From assembly GCF_000525995.1 (NCBI RefSeq), contig NZ_AODL01000005.1:28385-92384 (forward strand): 64,000 bases of DNA. Reading direction: 5' to 3'. Below are positions 12,911-23,081 of the stretch, piece by piece. The notes under the pieces were generated by a model, which did no database searches, had not been told where the DNA came from, and was given only the letters and a program-made list of their open reading frames with translations. This DNA is from Paenilisteria riparia FSL S10-1204. Its GTDB lineage: Bacteria; Bacillota; Bacilli; Lactobacillales; Listeriaceae. The stretch's first letter is position 1; each line of letters starts with the position of its first letter. The position numbers and the translations under genes are program-made.

Positions 12911-13730
12911 AAGTAAGTGGGGCATGGCGGTACGTTACACGTTGACAACATTGCTTTTATTAGTAATGATTTATCCGTTTATTTATCTCGTGCTCAATTC
13001 ATTCGCATCTTGGGATCAAGTCGATCGAAAAGTAATTCCGACGCATTTTACGTTGCGGTCTTGGAGTTGGTTGTTCGGTAATGCGACAACGGCGGCACCG
13101 GCACCTTGGATTCATGCGTTTATAAACACGATTATTGTGGCGACGATTGCGACGGGATTGATGCTGTTATTTGCCATCATGGTTGCATATGCATTAGCAA
13201 AAATTAATTTTAAAGGTAAGGCGTTTGTTAATAATGCGATTTTGTTCCAAATGTTTTTCCCAGCGATTATTTTGCTGATACCACAGTTTCTGATGATTAC
13301 GAACGTTGGCTTATTGGATACGTATGCGGGGATGATTATTCCAACTATGCTTAGTATGTGGGCGATTTTCATGTATACGAACTTTTTTAAAGCGATTCCA
13401 GATACGCTTATTGAGGCGGCGAAATTGGATGGGGCGGGCGATATGAAGATTTTGTTCCGCATTGTGTTGCCGATGTCGAAATCGATTAGTACGGTTATCT
13501 TCTTGTTCTTATTTACGGATCGCTGGACAAATCTATTGTGGGATTTAATTGTATCAAAAAGTGATAGTACGGTGACGCTGAACGTGCTGATATCGCAAAT
13601 GTTTGGACCTTATGCGACATTCCCTGGTCCGATGTATGCGGCGTCGGTGGTTCTAACTTTACCGCTCATTATTTTGTTCTTATTCTTCTCGAAAAAATTC
13701 CAAGAAGGTATGCAGTTTACATTGAAGTAA
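12897..13730 (+). CDS. Sugar ABC transporter permease, MalG type
   Basis: 277-residue partner permease, about six membrane segments, with the EAA loop DTLIEAAKLDGAGDMKILFRIVLP and a C-terminus of the usual MalG form (KKFQEGMQFTLK). It overlaps the preceding permease by 14 bases in another frame, which implies coupled translation. Together they form the membrane channel of the importer. Confidence 0.93.
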   Translation: MVGRKSKWGMAVRYTLTTLLLLVMIYPFIYLVLNSFASWDQVDRKVIPTHFTLRSWSWLFGNATTAAPAPWIHAFINTIIVATIATGLMLLFAIMVAYALAKINFKGKAFVNNAILFQMFFPAIILLIPQFLMITNVGLLDTYAGMIIPTMLSMWAIFMYTNFFKAIPDTLIEAAKLDGAGDMKILFRIVLPMSKSISTVIFLFLFTDRWTNLLWDLIVSKSDSTVTLNVLISQMFGPYATFPGPMYAASVVLTLPLIILFLFFSKKFQEGMQFTLK

Positions 13731-13743
13731 GGAGTTTAGCAAG

Positions 13744-15276
13744 ATGGGGAAATGGTGGCAAGAGACGGTTTTTTATGAGATTTATATGCCGTCATTTAAG
13801 GATGGTAATGGCGACGGAATCGGTGATTTTAAAGGATTACGTGAGAAAATTCCGTATTTAGCAGAGCTTGGGATAGGCGGTGTTTGGCTAACGCCGTTTT
13901 ATCCTTCGCCAAAAGTGGATAATGGGTATGATGTGAGTGATTATTATGCGGTAGATTCGGATTTTGGGACGATGGCGGACTTGGAGGCTTTTATTGCTGA
14001 GGCGAATGCGTACGGGATTCGAGTCATTGCGGATATGGTTGTGAATCATGTGTCCACAGAACATGCGTGGTTTCAGGAAGCACGTCTCGCGCGGGATAGT
14101 CCGAAACGTGATTGGTTTGTTTGGCAGGATACGCCGAATAATTGGGAATCATTTTTTGGGGGCGCGGCTTGGGAGTGGGATGCGTTGACGGAACAGTATT
14201 ATTACCACAGTTTTGCGAAGGAACAGGTCGATTTGAATTGGCGTAACGAGGAAGTGGTGCGCGAGATTTGGAATGTCTTTGATTTTTGGCTGGATAAGGG
14301 ACTGGACGGGTTTCGGCTTGATGTGATTAATAATCTGACACTGACTCGGAATTTTCCAGATAATCCGGTGGATGTGAATGGGGAACAAGTGCATATTTTT
14401 GATAAGGATCAGCCGGGAATGGATTTGAAAATGGCGGAAATTGGCGCTTATATTCGCGAACAAGGTGATTATTTTACGGTTGGTGAGATTAGTTCGGATA
14501 AGCTTTCGGACATTGAAAAATATGCAGGAAACGATGGGCTTGATGTGACATTTAACTTTAATTTTGGTAGTGTCACGAGTCGGGACGGGATTGTGGCAGA
14601 GCTTTCGCGGATGCAGGAAGTGTATGCGGATGGCCGAATGCCGACGTTGTTTTTTGGAAGTCATGATATGAGTCGGTCTTGGAATCGTTTGGCGGACGGA
14701 CGCGAAGAGGTGGCGCAGATGCTTGCGATGCTTATGTTGACGGCGCATGGTGTTCCGTTTGTGTATTTCGGCGAGGAACTGGGGATGGCGGATTTTGTGC
14801 CGGATTCGGTAGATGCGATGCGAGATGTGCGAGGAATTTATGCATATGATTTAGAATTGGCAGCGGGACGGACAGCTGACGAGGCTTTGAAGGTTGCGCA
14901 GGATAAGACTCGAGACAAAGCGCGGGCGCCGATGTGGTGGCCGGAAGGATTTTCGCAAGGGGCTACTTGGATTGGCGAGGTACCGCCTGATTTTGAACGG
15001 GGGCGCCGGATGTTTGCGTTTTATCAAGCGTTGATTGCGCTTAGGAAGACTACGGATTTTTGTGAGCACGGTTATCAATCGTTTGATGTGGACGGGACGC
15101 TTTTGACGTATGTTCGCGGTGATTATTTGGTGTGCTTGAACTTTGGGGAGACCCATGAAATGAGGAACCGTTGGGGAGACTTAACGGAAATTTTGGCGAA
15201 TCAGACAATCGTTTTCGATGTCAAAACAGTGAAGTTGCCGGAAAATGCGGCAGTAATTTTTAAGGTGGGTAAATAA
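13744..15276 (+). CDS. GH13 alpha-glucosidase-like hydrolase
   Basis: 510-residue cytosolic member of glycoside hydrolase family 13, of the oligo-1,6-glucosidase/alpha-glucosidase type. Seen: the N-terminal FYEIYMPSFKDGNGDGIGD (includes the calcium-loop DGNGDGIGD), region I DMVVNHVS, region II GFRLDVINN with the nucleophile at about Asp193, the acid/base Glu248 in VGEISSD, and region IV FGSHDMSR with His307/Asp308. The acid/base and region IV contexts differ slightly from classical oligo-1,6-glucosidases (VGE-T, NHDQ), so specificity may differ. It lies between the permeases and a GH130 phosphorylase, hence it probably trims the imported sugar. Confidence 0.88.
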   Translation: MGKWWQETVFYEIYMPSFKDGNGDGIGDFKGLREKIPYLAELGIGGVWLTPFYPSPKVDNGYDVSDYYAVDSDFGTMADLEAFIAEANAYGIRVIADMVVNHVSTEHAWFQEARLARDSPKRDWFVWQDTPNNWESFFGGAAWEWDALTEQYYYHSFAKEQVDLNWRNEEVVREIWNVFDFWLDKGLDGFRLDVINNLTLTRNFPDNPVDVNGEQVHIFDKDQPGMDLKMAEIGAYIREQGDYFTVGEISSDKLSDIEKYAGNDGLDVTFNFNFGSVTSRDGIVAELSRMQEVYADGRMPTLFFGSHDMSRSWNRLADGREEVAQMLAMLMLTAHGVPFVYFGEELGMADFVPDSVDAMRDVRGIYAYDLELAAGRTADEALKVAQDKTRDKARAPMWWPEGFSQGATWIGEVPPDFERGRRMFAFYQALIALRKTTDFCEHGYQSFDVDGTLLTYVRGDYLVCLNFGETHEMRNRWGDLTEILANQTIVFDVKTVKLPENAAVIFKVGK

Positions 15277-16199
15277 TGAAAGAAATTGTGAAGTTATTGA
15301 AGGAATATAGGGAAAAAAATGAGGCTATGGCTGTAGAAAGACTGCGTTTTATTGGATGTTCTGATTTGGATGTGTATAACATTACGGCGCCGTTTAATGT
15401 GAACGGAATGGAAGTCATTGCAGGGCGTATCGAAGCACGAGATAGCGAAATGGCACACATTGGCTTTTTTGAAAAACAGAATGATGCATGGGTTCTGTTG
15501 GAAAATACGACTGAACTCGCCTTGCAAGATCCATTTGTGACAAAGATTGACAATGCGTGGATTATCGGTGGCGTGGAAGTGTTCCCCAGCGCAGAAAATC
15601 CAGCGAAATTGGCGTGGCGAACATGCTTATATCGTGGAATGTCGCTTAATGACCTCACTTTAGTTTTTCGAGGGCCAGTTGGGATGAAAGACTTGCGTTT
15701 AAAACAGTTAGCAAATGGTGAAATCGCAGTGTTTACAAGATCTCAAGGTAAAAAAGGCGGACGCGGCAAAATTGGTTTTTGTCTTGTGAAAAATTTGGCA
15801 GAGCTAACAGTCGCGTGTGTGGAGGAAGCACCTCTTCTGGCACCTCATTTTGCAGACGAAGAGTGGGGTGGCGCTAATGAAATTCATCTATTAAAAAATG
15901 GTCAGCTTGGCGTCTTAGGTCATATTGCTAATTTTGATAGTACTGGGAATCGGCATTATTATGCGGCGGTTTGCGTCATTGATCCTGCGACAAGTGAGAT
16001 TGTGGTGCCGATGACAATCATTTCGGAACGTGCGGACTTTTTGGAAGGTCCTGCAAAGCGACCAGATTTAGTGGATGTCGTTTTTAGTGGTGGTCTAATT
16101 CGAAAACCTAATGGTACAGCTGATTTGTATGCAGGAATAAGTGATGCGGATGCGCAAAAGCGTGTGATTCGCGATCCATTTATGAAATTTGAAGGATAG
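15276..16199 (+). CDS. DUF1861-like beta-propeller protein
   Basis: 307-residue protein with no signal peptide that I place, by overall look and neighbours, in the DUF1861 (MTP-1-like) family; the assignment is from memory and not certain. Repeated beta-rich blocks such as ITAPFNVNGMEVIAGRIE, DPFVTKIDNAWIIGGVEV and GGANEIHLLKNGQLGVLGHI suit a five-bladed propeller like that of the GH130 neighbour. Its ATG shares a base with the GH13 stop (TAATG). Enzymatic role unknown; a glycosidase or sugar-binding role in the same pathway is inferred. Confidence 0.7.
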   Translation: MKEIVKLLKEYREKNEAMAVERLRFIGCSDLDVYNITAPFNVNGMEVIAGRIEARDSEMAHIGFFEKQNDAWVLLENTTELALQDPFVTKIDNAWIIGGVEVFPSAENPAKLAWRTCLYRGMSLNDLTLVFRGPVGMKDLRLKQLANGEIAVFTRSQGKKGGRGKIGFCLVKNLAELTVACVEEAPLLAPHFADEEWGGANEIHLLKNGQLGVLGHIANFDSTGNRHYYAAVCVIDPATSEIVVPMTIISERADFLEGPAKRPDLVDVVFSGGLIRKPNGTADLYAGISDADAQKRVIRDPFMKFEG

Positions 16200-16211
16200 G
16201 GAGATAGGAAA

Positions 16212-17282
16212 ATGTTAAATGTGTATCGTTATGAGGAAAATCCATTAATTACACCGGCTGATGTGGTACCGCATCGTCCAGATTTTGAGGTGATAGGTGC
16301 TTTTAATGCAGGCGTGGCGAAATATAAAGAGGAGACGTTGCTACTTTTGCGTGTGGCGGAAAAGCCAGTCAGTGAGGATCCGAACATTGTGAAAGCGCCT
16401 GTTTTCAATATGGAGACGAAAGAATTAGATATTTTAGAGTTTCGTTTGGATGATCCGATGTATGATTTCGAAGATCCAAGAATGATTCGGAAAAAGGATA
16501 AATTGGAAGGATTCGCTTATTTGACATCGCTTTCGTATATTCGAATTGCGCGAAGCAAGGATGGACATCATTTCACAATGGATGAAAAGCCGTTTTTGTA
16601 TCCGTTTAACGAGTATCAGACATTTGGAATTGAAGACGCGCGCGTGACGCAAATTGGAGATGTGTACTATGTGAATTTTAGTGCCGTTTCTGAGATGGGT
16701 GTCACTGATGCGATGATTTCGACGACGGATTTTGTGAACTATAAGTATGAGGGAAATATTTTTGCACCGGAGAATAAAGATGTTTTGATTTTTCCAGAGA
16801 AGGTGAACGGGAAGTATTATGCATTGCACCGTCCGAGCTTGAAAAGTATTGGGAACTTAGATATTTGGATTGCATCTTCGCCTGATTTACATAGCTGGGG
16901 CGATCATCGCCATTTGCTAGGCATTCGTGAAGGTGCTTGGGATAGCGGGCGTATTGGTGGTGGTGCTGTGCCAATTAAGACAGAAAAAGGTTGGTTGGAG
17001 TTATACCACGGCGCAACGAAAGATCATCGTTATTGTATGGGTGCGGTTTTGCTAGATTTGAATGATCCAATGAAAGTGCTGGCAAGAACGGCAACACCGA
17101 TTTTAGAACCAGAGGCAGATTATGAGAAAAATGGCTTCTTCGGTGATGTTGTATTTGGTTGTGGCACAATCGTGGAAGGTGATGTGATTAAAATGTATTA
17201 CGGGGTTGCGGATACGTCGATGGCTTGTTGCGAGCTTAGTATGACGGAAATTTTGCAACAATTAGAGGATGAAAGCCGATGA
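16212..17282 (+). CDS. GH130 beta-mannoside phosphorylase
   Basis: 356-residue member of glycoside hydrolase family 130, enzymes that phosphorolyse beta-mannosidic links to release alpha-mannose 1-phosphate. Seen: the N-terminal YEENPLITPADV, two Asp motifs (FEDPRMIR and GIEDARVTQ) of which the second is in the usual position of the general acid, and basic residues (LHRPS, GAWDSGRIGGGAVP, YHGA) that bind phosphate. The arrangement resembles the Listeria innocua cluster that contains the characterised beta-1,2-mannobiose phosphorylase Lin0857 (known from literature); this makes beta-1,2-mannobiose the first substrate to consider. It ends in an ATGA overlap with the phosphohexomutase gene. Confidence 0.87.
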   Translation: MLNVYRYEENPLITPADVVPHRPDFEVIGAFNAGVAKYKEETLLLLRVAEKPVSEDPNIVKAPVFNMETKELDILEFRLDDPMYDFEDPRMIRKKDKLEGFAYLTSLSYIRIARSKDGHHFTMDEKPFLYPFNEYQTFGIEDARVTQIGDVYYVNFSAVSEMGVTDAMISTTDFVNYKYEGNIFAPENKDVLIFPEKVNGKYYALHRPSLKSIGNLDIWIASSPDLHSWGDHRHLLGIREGAWDSGRIGGGAVPIKTEKGWLELYHGATKDHRYCMGAVLLDLNDPMKVLARTATPILEPEADYEKNGFFGDVVFGCGTIVEGDVIKMYYGVADTSMACCELSMTEILQQLEDESR

Positions 17283-18946
17283 CTTGGCAGGAAAATTGGC
17301 AAAAATGGAGCGTAGCGTCGGCAGATGATACGGCGCTTCGGGAGGAAATGACGGAATTATCAAACGACGAATTAAGACGCGAAAATTTTTATCGCTATTT
17401 GGAATTTGGGACTGGGGGTATGCGTGGTGAGCTAGGTTGCGGGACGAATCGGATGAATAAATACATGATTCGTTGGGTGACAAGTGGTGTGGCAGCATAT
17501 ATTTTAGAACAGGGGCGTCAAAAAGAAGGCGTAGCTATTGCCTATGATTCGCGTCATTTTTCGGCGGAATTTGCGCTTGAAGCAGCGAAAACACTTGGTG
17601 CTGCGGGGATTAAGGTTTATTTATCAGATACACTGCGACCAACGCCAGAGCTATCGTTTATCGTACGGAAATGGCAAGCGGCAACGGGAATTGTGATTAC
17701 AGCAAGTCATAACCCTGCGGAATATAATGGTTTCAAAGTATACGGTGCGGACGGTTGCCAAATAACACTAGATGTTGCGGCCAAAATCACGAACTACTTG
17801 GAAATGGTGACGGATTTATTTGCAATTCCAGTTGGAGAGGAGCAGACACTAGTCCAAAACGGCTTACTTGAATACATTGGAACAGAAGCGGATACAGCCT
17901 ATTTGGAACAAGTGCAAACAGTGACGCAAAATAAGGCATTGACGCAACAAAACGGTGACGAACTGCAAATTGTCTACACACCACTTCACGGGACGGGTGA
18001 ACGTCTTGTTTTAGGAAGTTTGAAGCAAGCAGGTTTTACAAATGTACATGTTGTGGCGGAGCAAGCTATTCCAGACGGTGCTTTTCCAACGGTAGCCTCG
18101 CCAAATCCCGAAGATCATGAAGCATTCGAAATGGCAATAAAAGCAAGTAATGGTGCGGATATTTTGATGGCAACAGATCCTGACGCAGACCGAATTGGTG
18201 TCGCTGTGAAAAACGAAAACGGTGAATATCAAGTTTTAACAGGAAATCAATTAGGCGCCTTGCTACTTCATTATTTAGTGACCCAACCAGAAATTCCACT
18301 AAATAGTGCGCTCATAAAAACAATCGTAACAAGCGATTTAGGTGAGAAAATAGCCACGAAATATGGTGTGAAAACTTACAACACATTGACTGGTTTCAAA
18401 TTCATTGGTGAAAAAATTGCAGAGTTGGAAAAAATGCAAGCTGGCCATTTTTTATTTGGCTATGAAGAAAGTTATGGATATCTTGTCAAACCTTTCGTCC
18501 GCGATAAAGATGCGATTCAAGCCGCGCTTTTAACAGCAGAAGTAGCACTAGCGTTGAAAAAACAGGGCAAGACACTATACGAAGGCTTGCAAGAAATCTA
18601 CGAAACATTCGGCTATTTCGCGGAATCACTCCACACCATCACCGCAAAAGGCGAACAAGGCGTGGTGCGAATCCAAGAAATGATGCAACAAATGCGACTG
18701 GCAGAATGTGTTCATCCCGAAGTTGTGCGAAAAGAAGACTACAAAACGGGAGAAGGCATCGAATTAGTCTTACCAAAATCAGACGTTTTAAAATTCTACT
18801 TAGCAGACGGCTCATGGTTTTGCATCCGTCCATCTGGCACCGAACCAAAATGCAAAATCTATTTTAGTTGCATAGGCGAAACAAATACAGCAGCCATCGC
18901 AAAACGAAAGGCATTAGAAGAACATATTTTAGCCCAGCTAAACTAA
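17279..18946 (+). CDS. Phosphohexomutase (phosphoglucomutase/phosphomannomutase)
   Basis: 555-residue alpha-D-phosphohexomutase. Domains appear in order: the phosphoserine loop TASHNP (Ser143), the metal-binding loop TDPDADRIG, the sugar-specificity loop GYEESYGYLV and the phosphate-binding RPSGTEPKCKIY. In this operon it would turn mannose 1-phosphate from the GH130 enzyme (or glucose 1-phosphate) into the 6-phosphate for glycolysis. Coupled to the preceding gene by an ATGA overlap. Length matches PgcA-type enzymes. Confidence 0.92.
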   Translation: MTWQENWQKWSVASADDTALREEMTELSNDELRRENFYRYLEFGTGGMRGELGCGTNRMNKYMIRWVTSGVAAYILEQGRQKEGVAIAYDSRHFSAEFALEAAKTLGAAGIKVYLSDTLRPTPELSFIVRKWQAATGIVITASHNPAEYNGFKVYGADGCQITLDVAAKITNYLEMVTDLFAIPVGEEQTLVQNGLLEYIGTEADTAYLEQVQTVTQNKALTQQNGDELQIVYTPLHGTGERLVLGSLKQAGFTNVHVVAEQAIPDGAFPTVASPNPEDHEAFEMAIKASNGADILMATDPDADRIGVAVKNENGEYQVLTGNQLGALLLHYLVTQPEIPLNSALIKTIVTSDLGEKIATKYGVKTYNTLTGFKFIGEKIAELEKMQAGHFLFGYEESYGYLVKPFVRDKDAIQAALLTAEVALALKKQGKTLYEGLQEIYETFGYFAESLHTITAKGEQGVVRIQEMMQQMRLAECVHPEVVRKEDYKTGEGIELVLPKSDVLKFYLADGSWFCIRPSGTEPKCKIYFSCIGETNTAAIAKRKALEEHILAQLN

Positions 18947-18950
18947 AAAA

Positions 18951-18982
18951 ACGCCATCAAAGCATTACAGCTCTGGTGGCGT
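18951..18982. terminator. Bidirectional terminator between the sugar operon and fbpA
   Basis: ACGCCATCA (18951-18959) pairs with TGGTGGCGT (18974-18982) with one G-T pair and a 14-base loop. A run precedes and T-rich sequence follows. It separates convergent genes. Confidence 0.75.
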
Positions 18983-18986
18983 ATTT

Positions 18987-20687
18987 CTAATTTCTTAATT
19001 TTTTTACGGTCGCTTCATCCGGCGTCACAAAATACGTCGTCTGATTATCATACGTCACATAACCAGGTTTGGAACCGCTCGGTTTTTTCACATGCTTGAT
19101 GAGCGTCGCATCCACTGGAACCGAACCAGACAATCGCGCTTTCGAATAAAACGCTGCAATCATCGCCGCCTCCAAAATCGAAGCCTCATCTGGATTCGCG
19201 TCTTGAATCACCACATGCGACCCAGGCAAGTCTTTTACATGGAACCAAAGATCCGAATTTCGCGCGAACTTATTCGTCAAATAATCATTTTGCTTATTAT
19301 TTTTACCAACTAGAATTGGCAATCCAGTGCTTGATATATATTTCTCCAATGTCGGATTTTGATTCGGTTTTCGGCTTCCTTTTTTCTGTTTATACTTGAT
19401 GTATCCTTGTTCGGCAAGCTCCACACGAATTTCCTCAACATCCTCCGGTGAGGCATCTTCCAATTGCTGTTGCACCGTTTCCAAATAACCCATTTCCTCT
19501 TTTGTCAATCGCATTTGCTCTTCCACAAAACGAACCGCTTTCTTCAACTTCTGATATTTATTAAACAAAAACTGCGCGTTCTGAGCAGGGGACTTACGAA
19601 TATCAAGCGGAATCGTTACCATTCCCATATCCTCATCGTAAAAATTCTGCACCGCAATCTCCGTCATACCACGCGAAACGAGATGCAAATTCGCTGTTAG
19701 CAGCTCGCCAAAAATGCGAAACTCGTCGGCGCGCTCCGTATCGACAAGCGTCTGCTCCAACTTCTCCATTTTCAAACGATCTCGGTCCAATTCATTGGCT
19801 AGCAACCGTTCCAAATCATGCGCAATCTGATGCACACGATCCCGCGTCGCCTTTCCACTATAAAACCGGTCAAGCAAAGCGCTAAGCGAAGGCAACTCTG
19901 TCGTTATTTCCGTATTTGTCAATCGCATAAAATAGAAATCTTCCTTCGCATTTTTCACAAAAAGGTTCGGTACGGCAGGTTTCGCACAATCCGCCATCAC
20001 ACTAAAAAACGCTTTTGGTAATGTGTCGCGATTTACCATACCAGCTCGCGCCATCACTTCATTCGCTAATAATGGGCTAAAACCGGCCACAGCGCCAACG
20101 ACTTGCTTCGACATCTTACCAGCATTAAAATCTAATTTCGCTAGCAACGCATCTTCTGTTACCGTCCACGGGTCTAGTTTCTCCGAAGAAGGCGGTACAA
20201 CATAAGGCGCACCAGGTAACAGCGTCCGGTAACTGTTAAAAGCAGGCGACACGTGCTTAATACAATCCACAATCGTCTCTTTCTCACGATCTACCAACAC
20301 GACATTACTGTGCCGTCCCATAATTTCCACATACAAATCACAAAAACGCGTCTCACCAATCTCGTCTTTCCCGCGAATCCCAAAAATCAAAATCCGGTCA
20401 TTTTTGACTTGGCGAATCGATTCAATAATCGCACCTTCCATGTACTTACGTAATAACATACAAAACATTGGTGGTTGCGCAGGATTTTCCATCGTTTCTT
20501 TTGTAAGCTGAATGCGCGCATAACTCGGATGAGCCGAAATCAAAATCCGCTGATTCTCTCGATTTTTACGAACATGCAATACTAATTCATGCGCAAACGG
20601 CTGATGAATTTTCATAATCCGTCCCGTCTCACATTGCTCTGTTAATTCTTCTGTCATTGCTCTTAAAAACATTGTATCAAATGCCAT
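18987..20687 (-). CDS. fbpA: FbpA/RqcH: NFACT-family ribosome quality-control factor
   Basis: 566-residue NEMF/Rqc2/FbpA family protein. Bacterial RqcH binds stalled 50S subunits carrying peptidyl-tRNA and adds alanine tails that mark the chain for degradation; in Listeria the protein was first described as fibronectin-binding FbpA. Domains: NFACT-N (about 1-200) with the NDR motif placing Asp97 and Arg98 exactly where the essential Asp-Arg pair of RqcH is known, a helix-hairpin-helix part (VVGAVAGFSPLLANEVMARAG), coiled coils (about 280-430), then NFACT-R (DLWFHVKDLPGSHVVI). No signal peptide. The ribosome site AAAGGACTG is modest. Confidence 0.93.
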   Translation of the reverse strand: MAFDTMFLRAMTEELTEQCETGRIMKIHQPFAHELVLHVRKNRENQRILISAHPSYARIQLTKETMENPAQPPMFCMLLRKYMEGAIIESIRQVKNDRILIFGIRGKDEIGETRFCDLYVEIMGRHSNVVLVDREKETIVDCIKHVSPAFNSYRTLLPGAPYVVPPSSEKLDPWTVTEDALLAKLDFNAGKMSKQVVGAVAGFSPLLANEVMARAGMVNRDTLPKAFFSVMADCAKPAVPNLFVKNAKEDFYFMRLTNTEITTELPSLSALLDRFYSGKATRDRVHQIAHDLERLLANELDRDRLKMEKLEQTLVDTERADEFRIFGELLTANLHLVSRGMTEIAVQNFYDEDMGMVTIPLDIRKSPAQNAQFLFNKYQKLKKAVRFVEEQMRLTKEEMGYLETVQQQLEDASPEDVEEIRVELAEQGYIKYKQKKGSRKPNQNPTLEKYISSTGLPILVGKNNKQNDYLTNKFARNSDLWFHVKDLPGSHVVIQDANPDEASILEAAMIAAFYSKARLSGSVPVDATLIKHVKKPSGSKPGYVTYDNQTTYFVTPDEATVKKLRN

Positions 20688-20716
20688 TTACTTGTTTCAG
20701 TCCTTTAAAAAATAGT

Positions 20717-21146
20717 TTACTCTTGGCTACTCACAGAAAGATTGCCGTGCGAATACGTAATAGCTATATTCATCGTGCCATCTTTTTTAATACTTTCAAA
20801 ACTAATATATAACGTGCTGTTTAGCGTAGAATCGATATCAGGTAAATCCACATTGCTCGCATGTTTCTTTCCATTCTTATCCACATAGCTGATGGTTAAT
20901 CCACCAGGCTTCAAGTTCACTGGCTTTTTGTTGATTTCTTTAGACTCCCCATTTGCAATCGCAGGAATTGTTGCAAGCGTTGTCCCAGCATTGCTCACCG
21001 TAATCTCCGAAGACTTATCCCCGCTATAATTATCGACCGAAATCATGAAGTCCTCTGTTGGCGTTGACACGACAAATCGCAACAAGAAAGCCAAACGCAA
21101 AAATAGCCACAAAAGCGATCCCAAAAATCATTCCATTTCGCTTCAT
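20717..21146 (-). CDS. Small membrane-anchored protein of unknown function, apparent +1 frameshift
   Basis: Not recognised. The reading frame after about residue 24 (STPTEDFMISVDNYSG...) has no good start of its own. One frame over, an ATG at 21146 with an AGAGGAG ribosome site begins MKRNGMIFGIAFVAIFAFGFLVAI, a single hydrophobic anchor. Dropping one base from the triplet at 21074-21076 joins the two as FLVAIVVSTPTEDF and gives 142 residues: a short cytoplasmic tip, one membrane segment, then a beta-rich outer domain with Ser/Lys-rich sequence. It lies between fbpA and the divergent yicC. Either a surface-exposed accessory protein or a membrane-tethered domain; no function is proposed. Confidence 0.65.
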
Positions 21147-21240
21147 ATACTAAATTCTCCTCTTTTTTCTTTCATTGTACCACAAGAAGTATAAAACTTG
21201 CGCTATATTCCTCATTTTAGCTGTATTCTTTGCGACTTTT

Positions 21241-21249
21241 TGATATAAT
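21241..21249 (+). promoter_or_regulatory. Extended -10 promoter for yicC-gmk-rpoZ
   Basis: TGATATAAT combines a TATAAT box (21244-21249) with the TG of an extended -10; no good -35 is seen at 17 bases. It lies 37 bases before the yicC start. Confidence 0.55.
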
Positions 21250-21285
21250 GGAAAAGTGAAATTGTAATGCGAGAGGCTGGTTGAG

Positions 21286-22162
21286 ATGGTAAAAAGTATG
21301 ACTGGATTCGGGCGAGCAGGGAAGCAATCAGAGAATTTCAAAGTAACCGTAGAACTAAAGGCTGTAAATCACCGCTATTTGGAGACACTTTTCCGGATGC
21401 CGCGAGTATTCGCGTATTTAGAAAGTAAACTGAAAAAAAGCATTGCCGAACAAATAAAACGAGGACGTATCGAATGTGCGATTACAATTGAAGGCAACAA
21501 AGCAACGAAAGAAAAGCTTGTTATCAATTGGGATTTAGCCGATGAATATATTCGCTTTATGCGTCAAGCAACACAGCGTTACCAAATGGAAGACGCGTTA
21601 AATATCCAAGAACTACTCCTTGATCCACGCTTCTTAGAAATTGTAGAAAGTAGCGAGCTAGATTCTGAGCTCGAACATTTGCTACTGGAAGCAACATTCG
21701 CAGCAGCGAGGCGACTGGACGAAATGCGCGAAGCAGAGGGGAATGAACTAGCCCTGCACTTCAAACATCATTTAGACACCGTAGCTGAGCTGTTAGAAGC
21801 CATCCAGACCTACATACCAGAAATGGAGAGTACCTATCGCGATAAACTGGAGAACCGCTTACTAAGTTATGTCGGCGAAGACTTTGATAAGGCACTTGTG
21901 TTATCAGAAATCGCGATTATGTTAGAGAAATCCGATATTAACGAAGAAATTGAACGTTTAGGAAGCCACATAAAGCAGTTTTCACACATTATTTTACGAA
22001 GTGAGCCAATTGGTCGGAAGCTCGATTTTCTGATTCAAGAGATGAATCGCGAAGTAAATACGATTGGTTCCAAGGCTAGCCATTTGGAAATTACGAATCG
22101 TGTGGTAGAATTAAAGACGACACTTGAAAAAATTGCGCGAACAAATTCAAAACGTAGAGTGA
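21286..22162 (+). CDS. yicC: YicC-family endoribonuclease, C-terminal frameshift
   Basis: YicC/YloC family; members were recently shown to be endoribonucleases acting in RNA turnover. The N-terminal MVKSMTGFGRAG and the C-terminal DUF1577-type region EPIGRKLDFLIQEMNREVNTIGSKA are diagnostic. As read, the frame continues to 22182 with an atypical tail; one A too many in the six-A run at 22127-22132 explains this. With five A the end is LEKLREQIQNVE with a stop at 22160-22162, the usual family end, giving 291 residues. It lies directly before gmk and rpoZ, the standard Firmicute order. Confidence 0.9.
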
Positions 22163-22822
<660 letters not shown>

Positions 22823-23023
22823 ATGTTATATCCATCTATTGATAATCTGTTGTTAGTTATTGATTCAAAATACTCATTAGTAACGGTAGCCGCTCGTCGT
22901 GCTCGCCAAATGCAAAAAGACCACGATCCAGGCACGCTAGAAGACTTCCAATCACATAAAGAAGTTGGGAAAGCCTTAGAAGAGATCTACGCTGGTAACT
23001 TAGTAATGGGGAAAGATAAATAA
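22823..23023 (+). CDS. rpoZ: RNA polymerase omega subunit
   Basis: 66 residues. The N-terminal [10 protein letters not shown], the [13 protein letters not shown] core helix that cradles the beta' C-terminus and the tail [12 protein letters not shown] identify omega. It starts immediately after the gmk stop. Confidence 0.95.
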   Translation: MLYPSIDNLLLVIDSKYSLVTVAARRARQMQKDHDPGTLEDFQSHKEVGKALEEIYAGNLVMGKDK

Positions 23024-23051
23024 GGAGTTGCCTCGCGCAGCTTCTTTTTTT
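23024..23051 (+). terminator. Terminator after rpoZ
   Basis: GGAGTTGC (23024-23031) pairs with GCAGCTTC (23037-23044) through a 5-base loop with two G-T pairs, followed by seven T. Confidence 0.8.
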
Positions 23052-23067
23052 GCACCTAAACAGCAAA

Positions 23068-23081
23068 TGATAACGCTTACT
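23068..23081 (+). promoter_or_regulatory. Probable catabolite-response element (cre)
   Basis: TGATAACGCTTACT matches 12 of 14 positions of the cre consensus TGWAANCGNTNWCA. It lies about 130 bases upstream of the -10 candidate TACAAT (23200-23205) of the LPMO gene. The remaining upstream region to 23228 shows no other gene. Repression of chitin use by preferred sugars would be expected. Confidence 0.45.
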
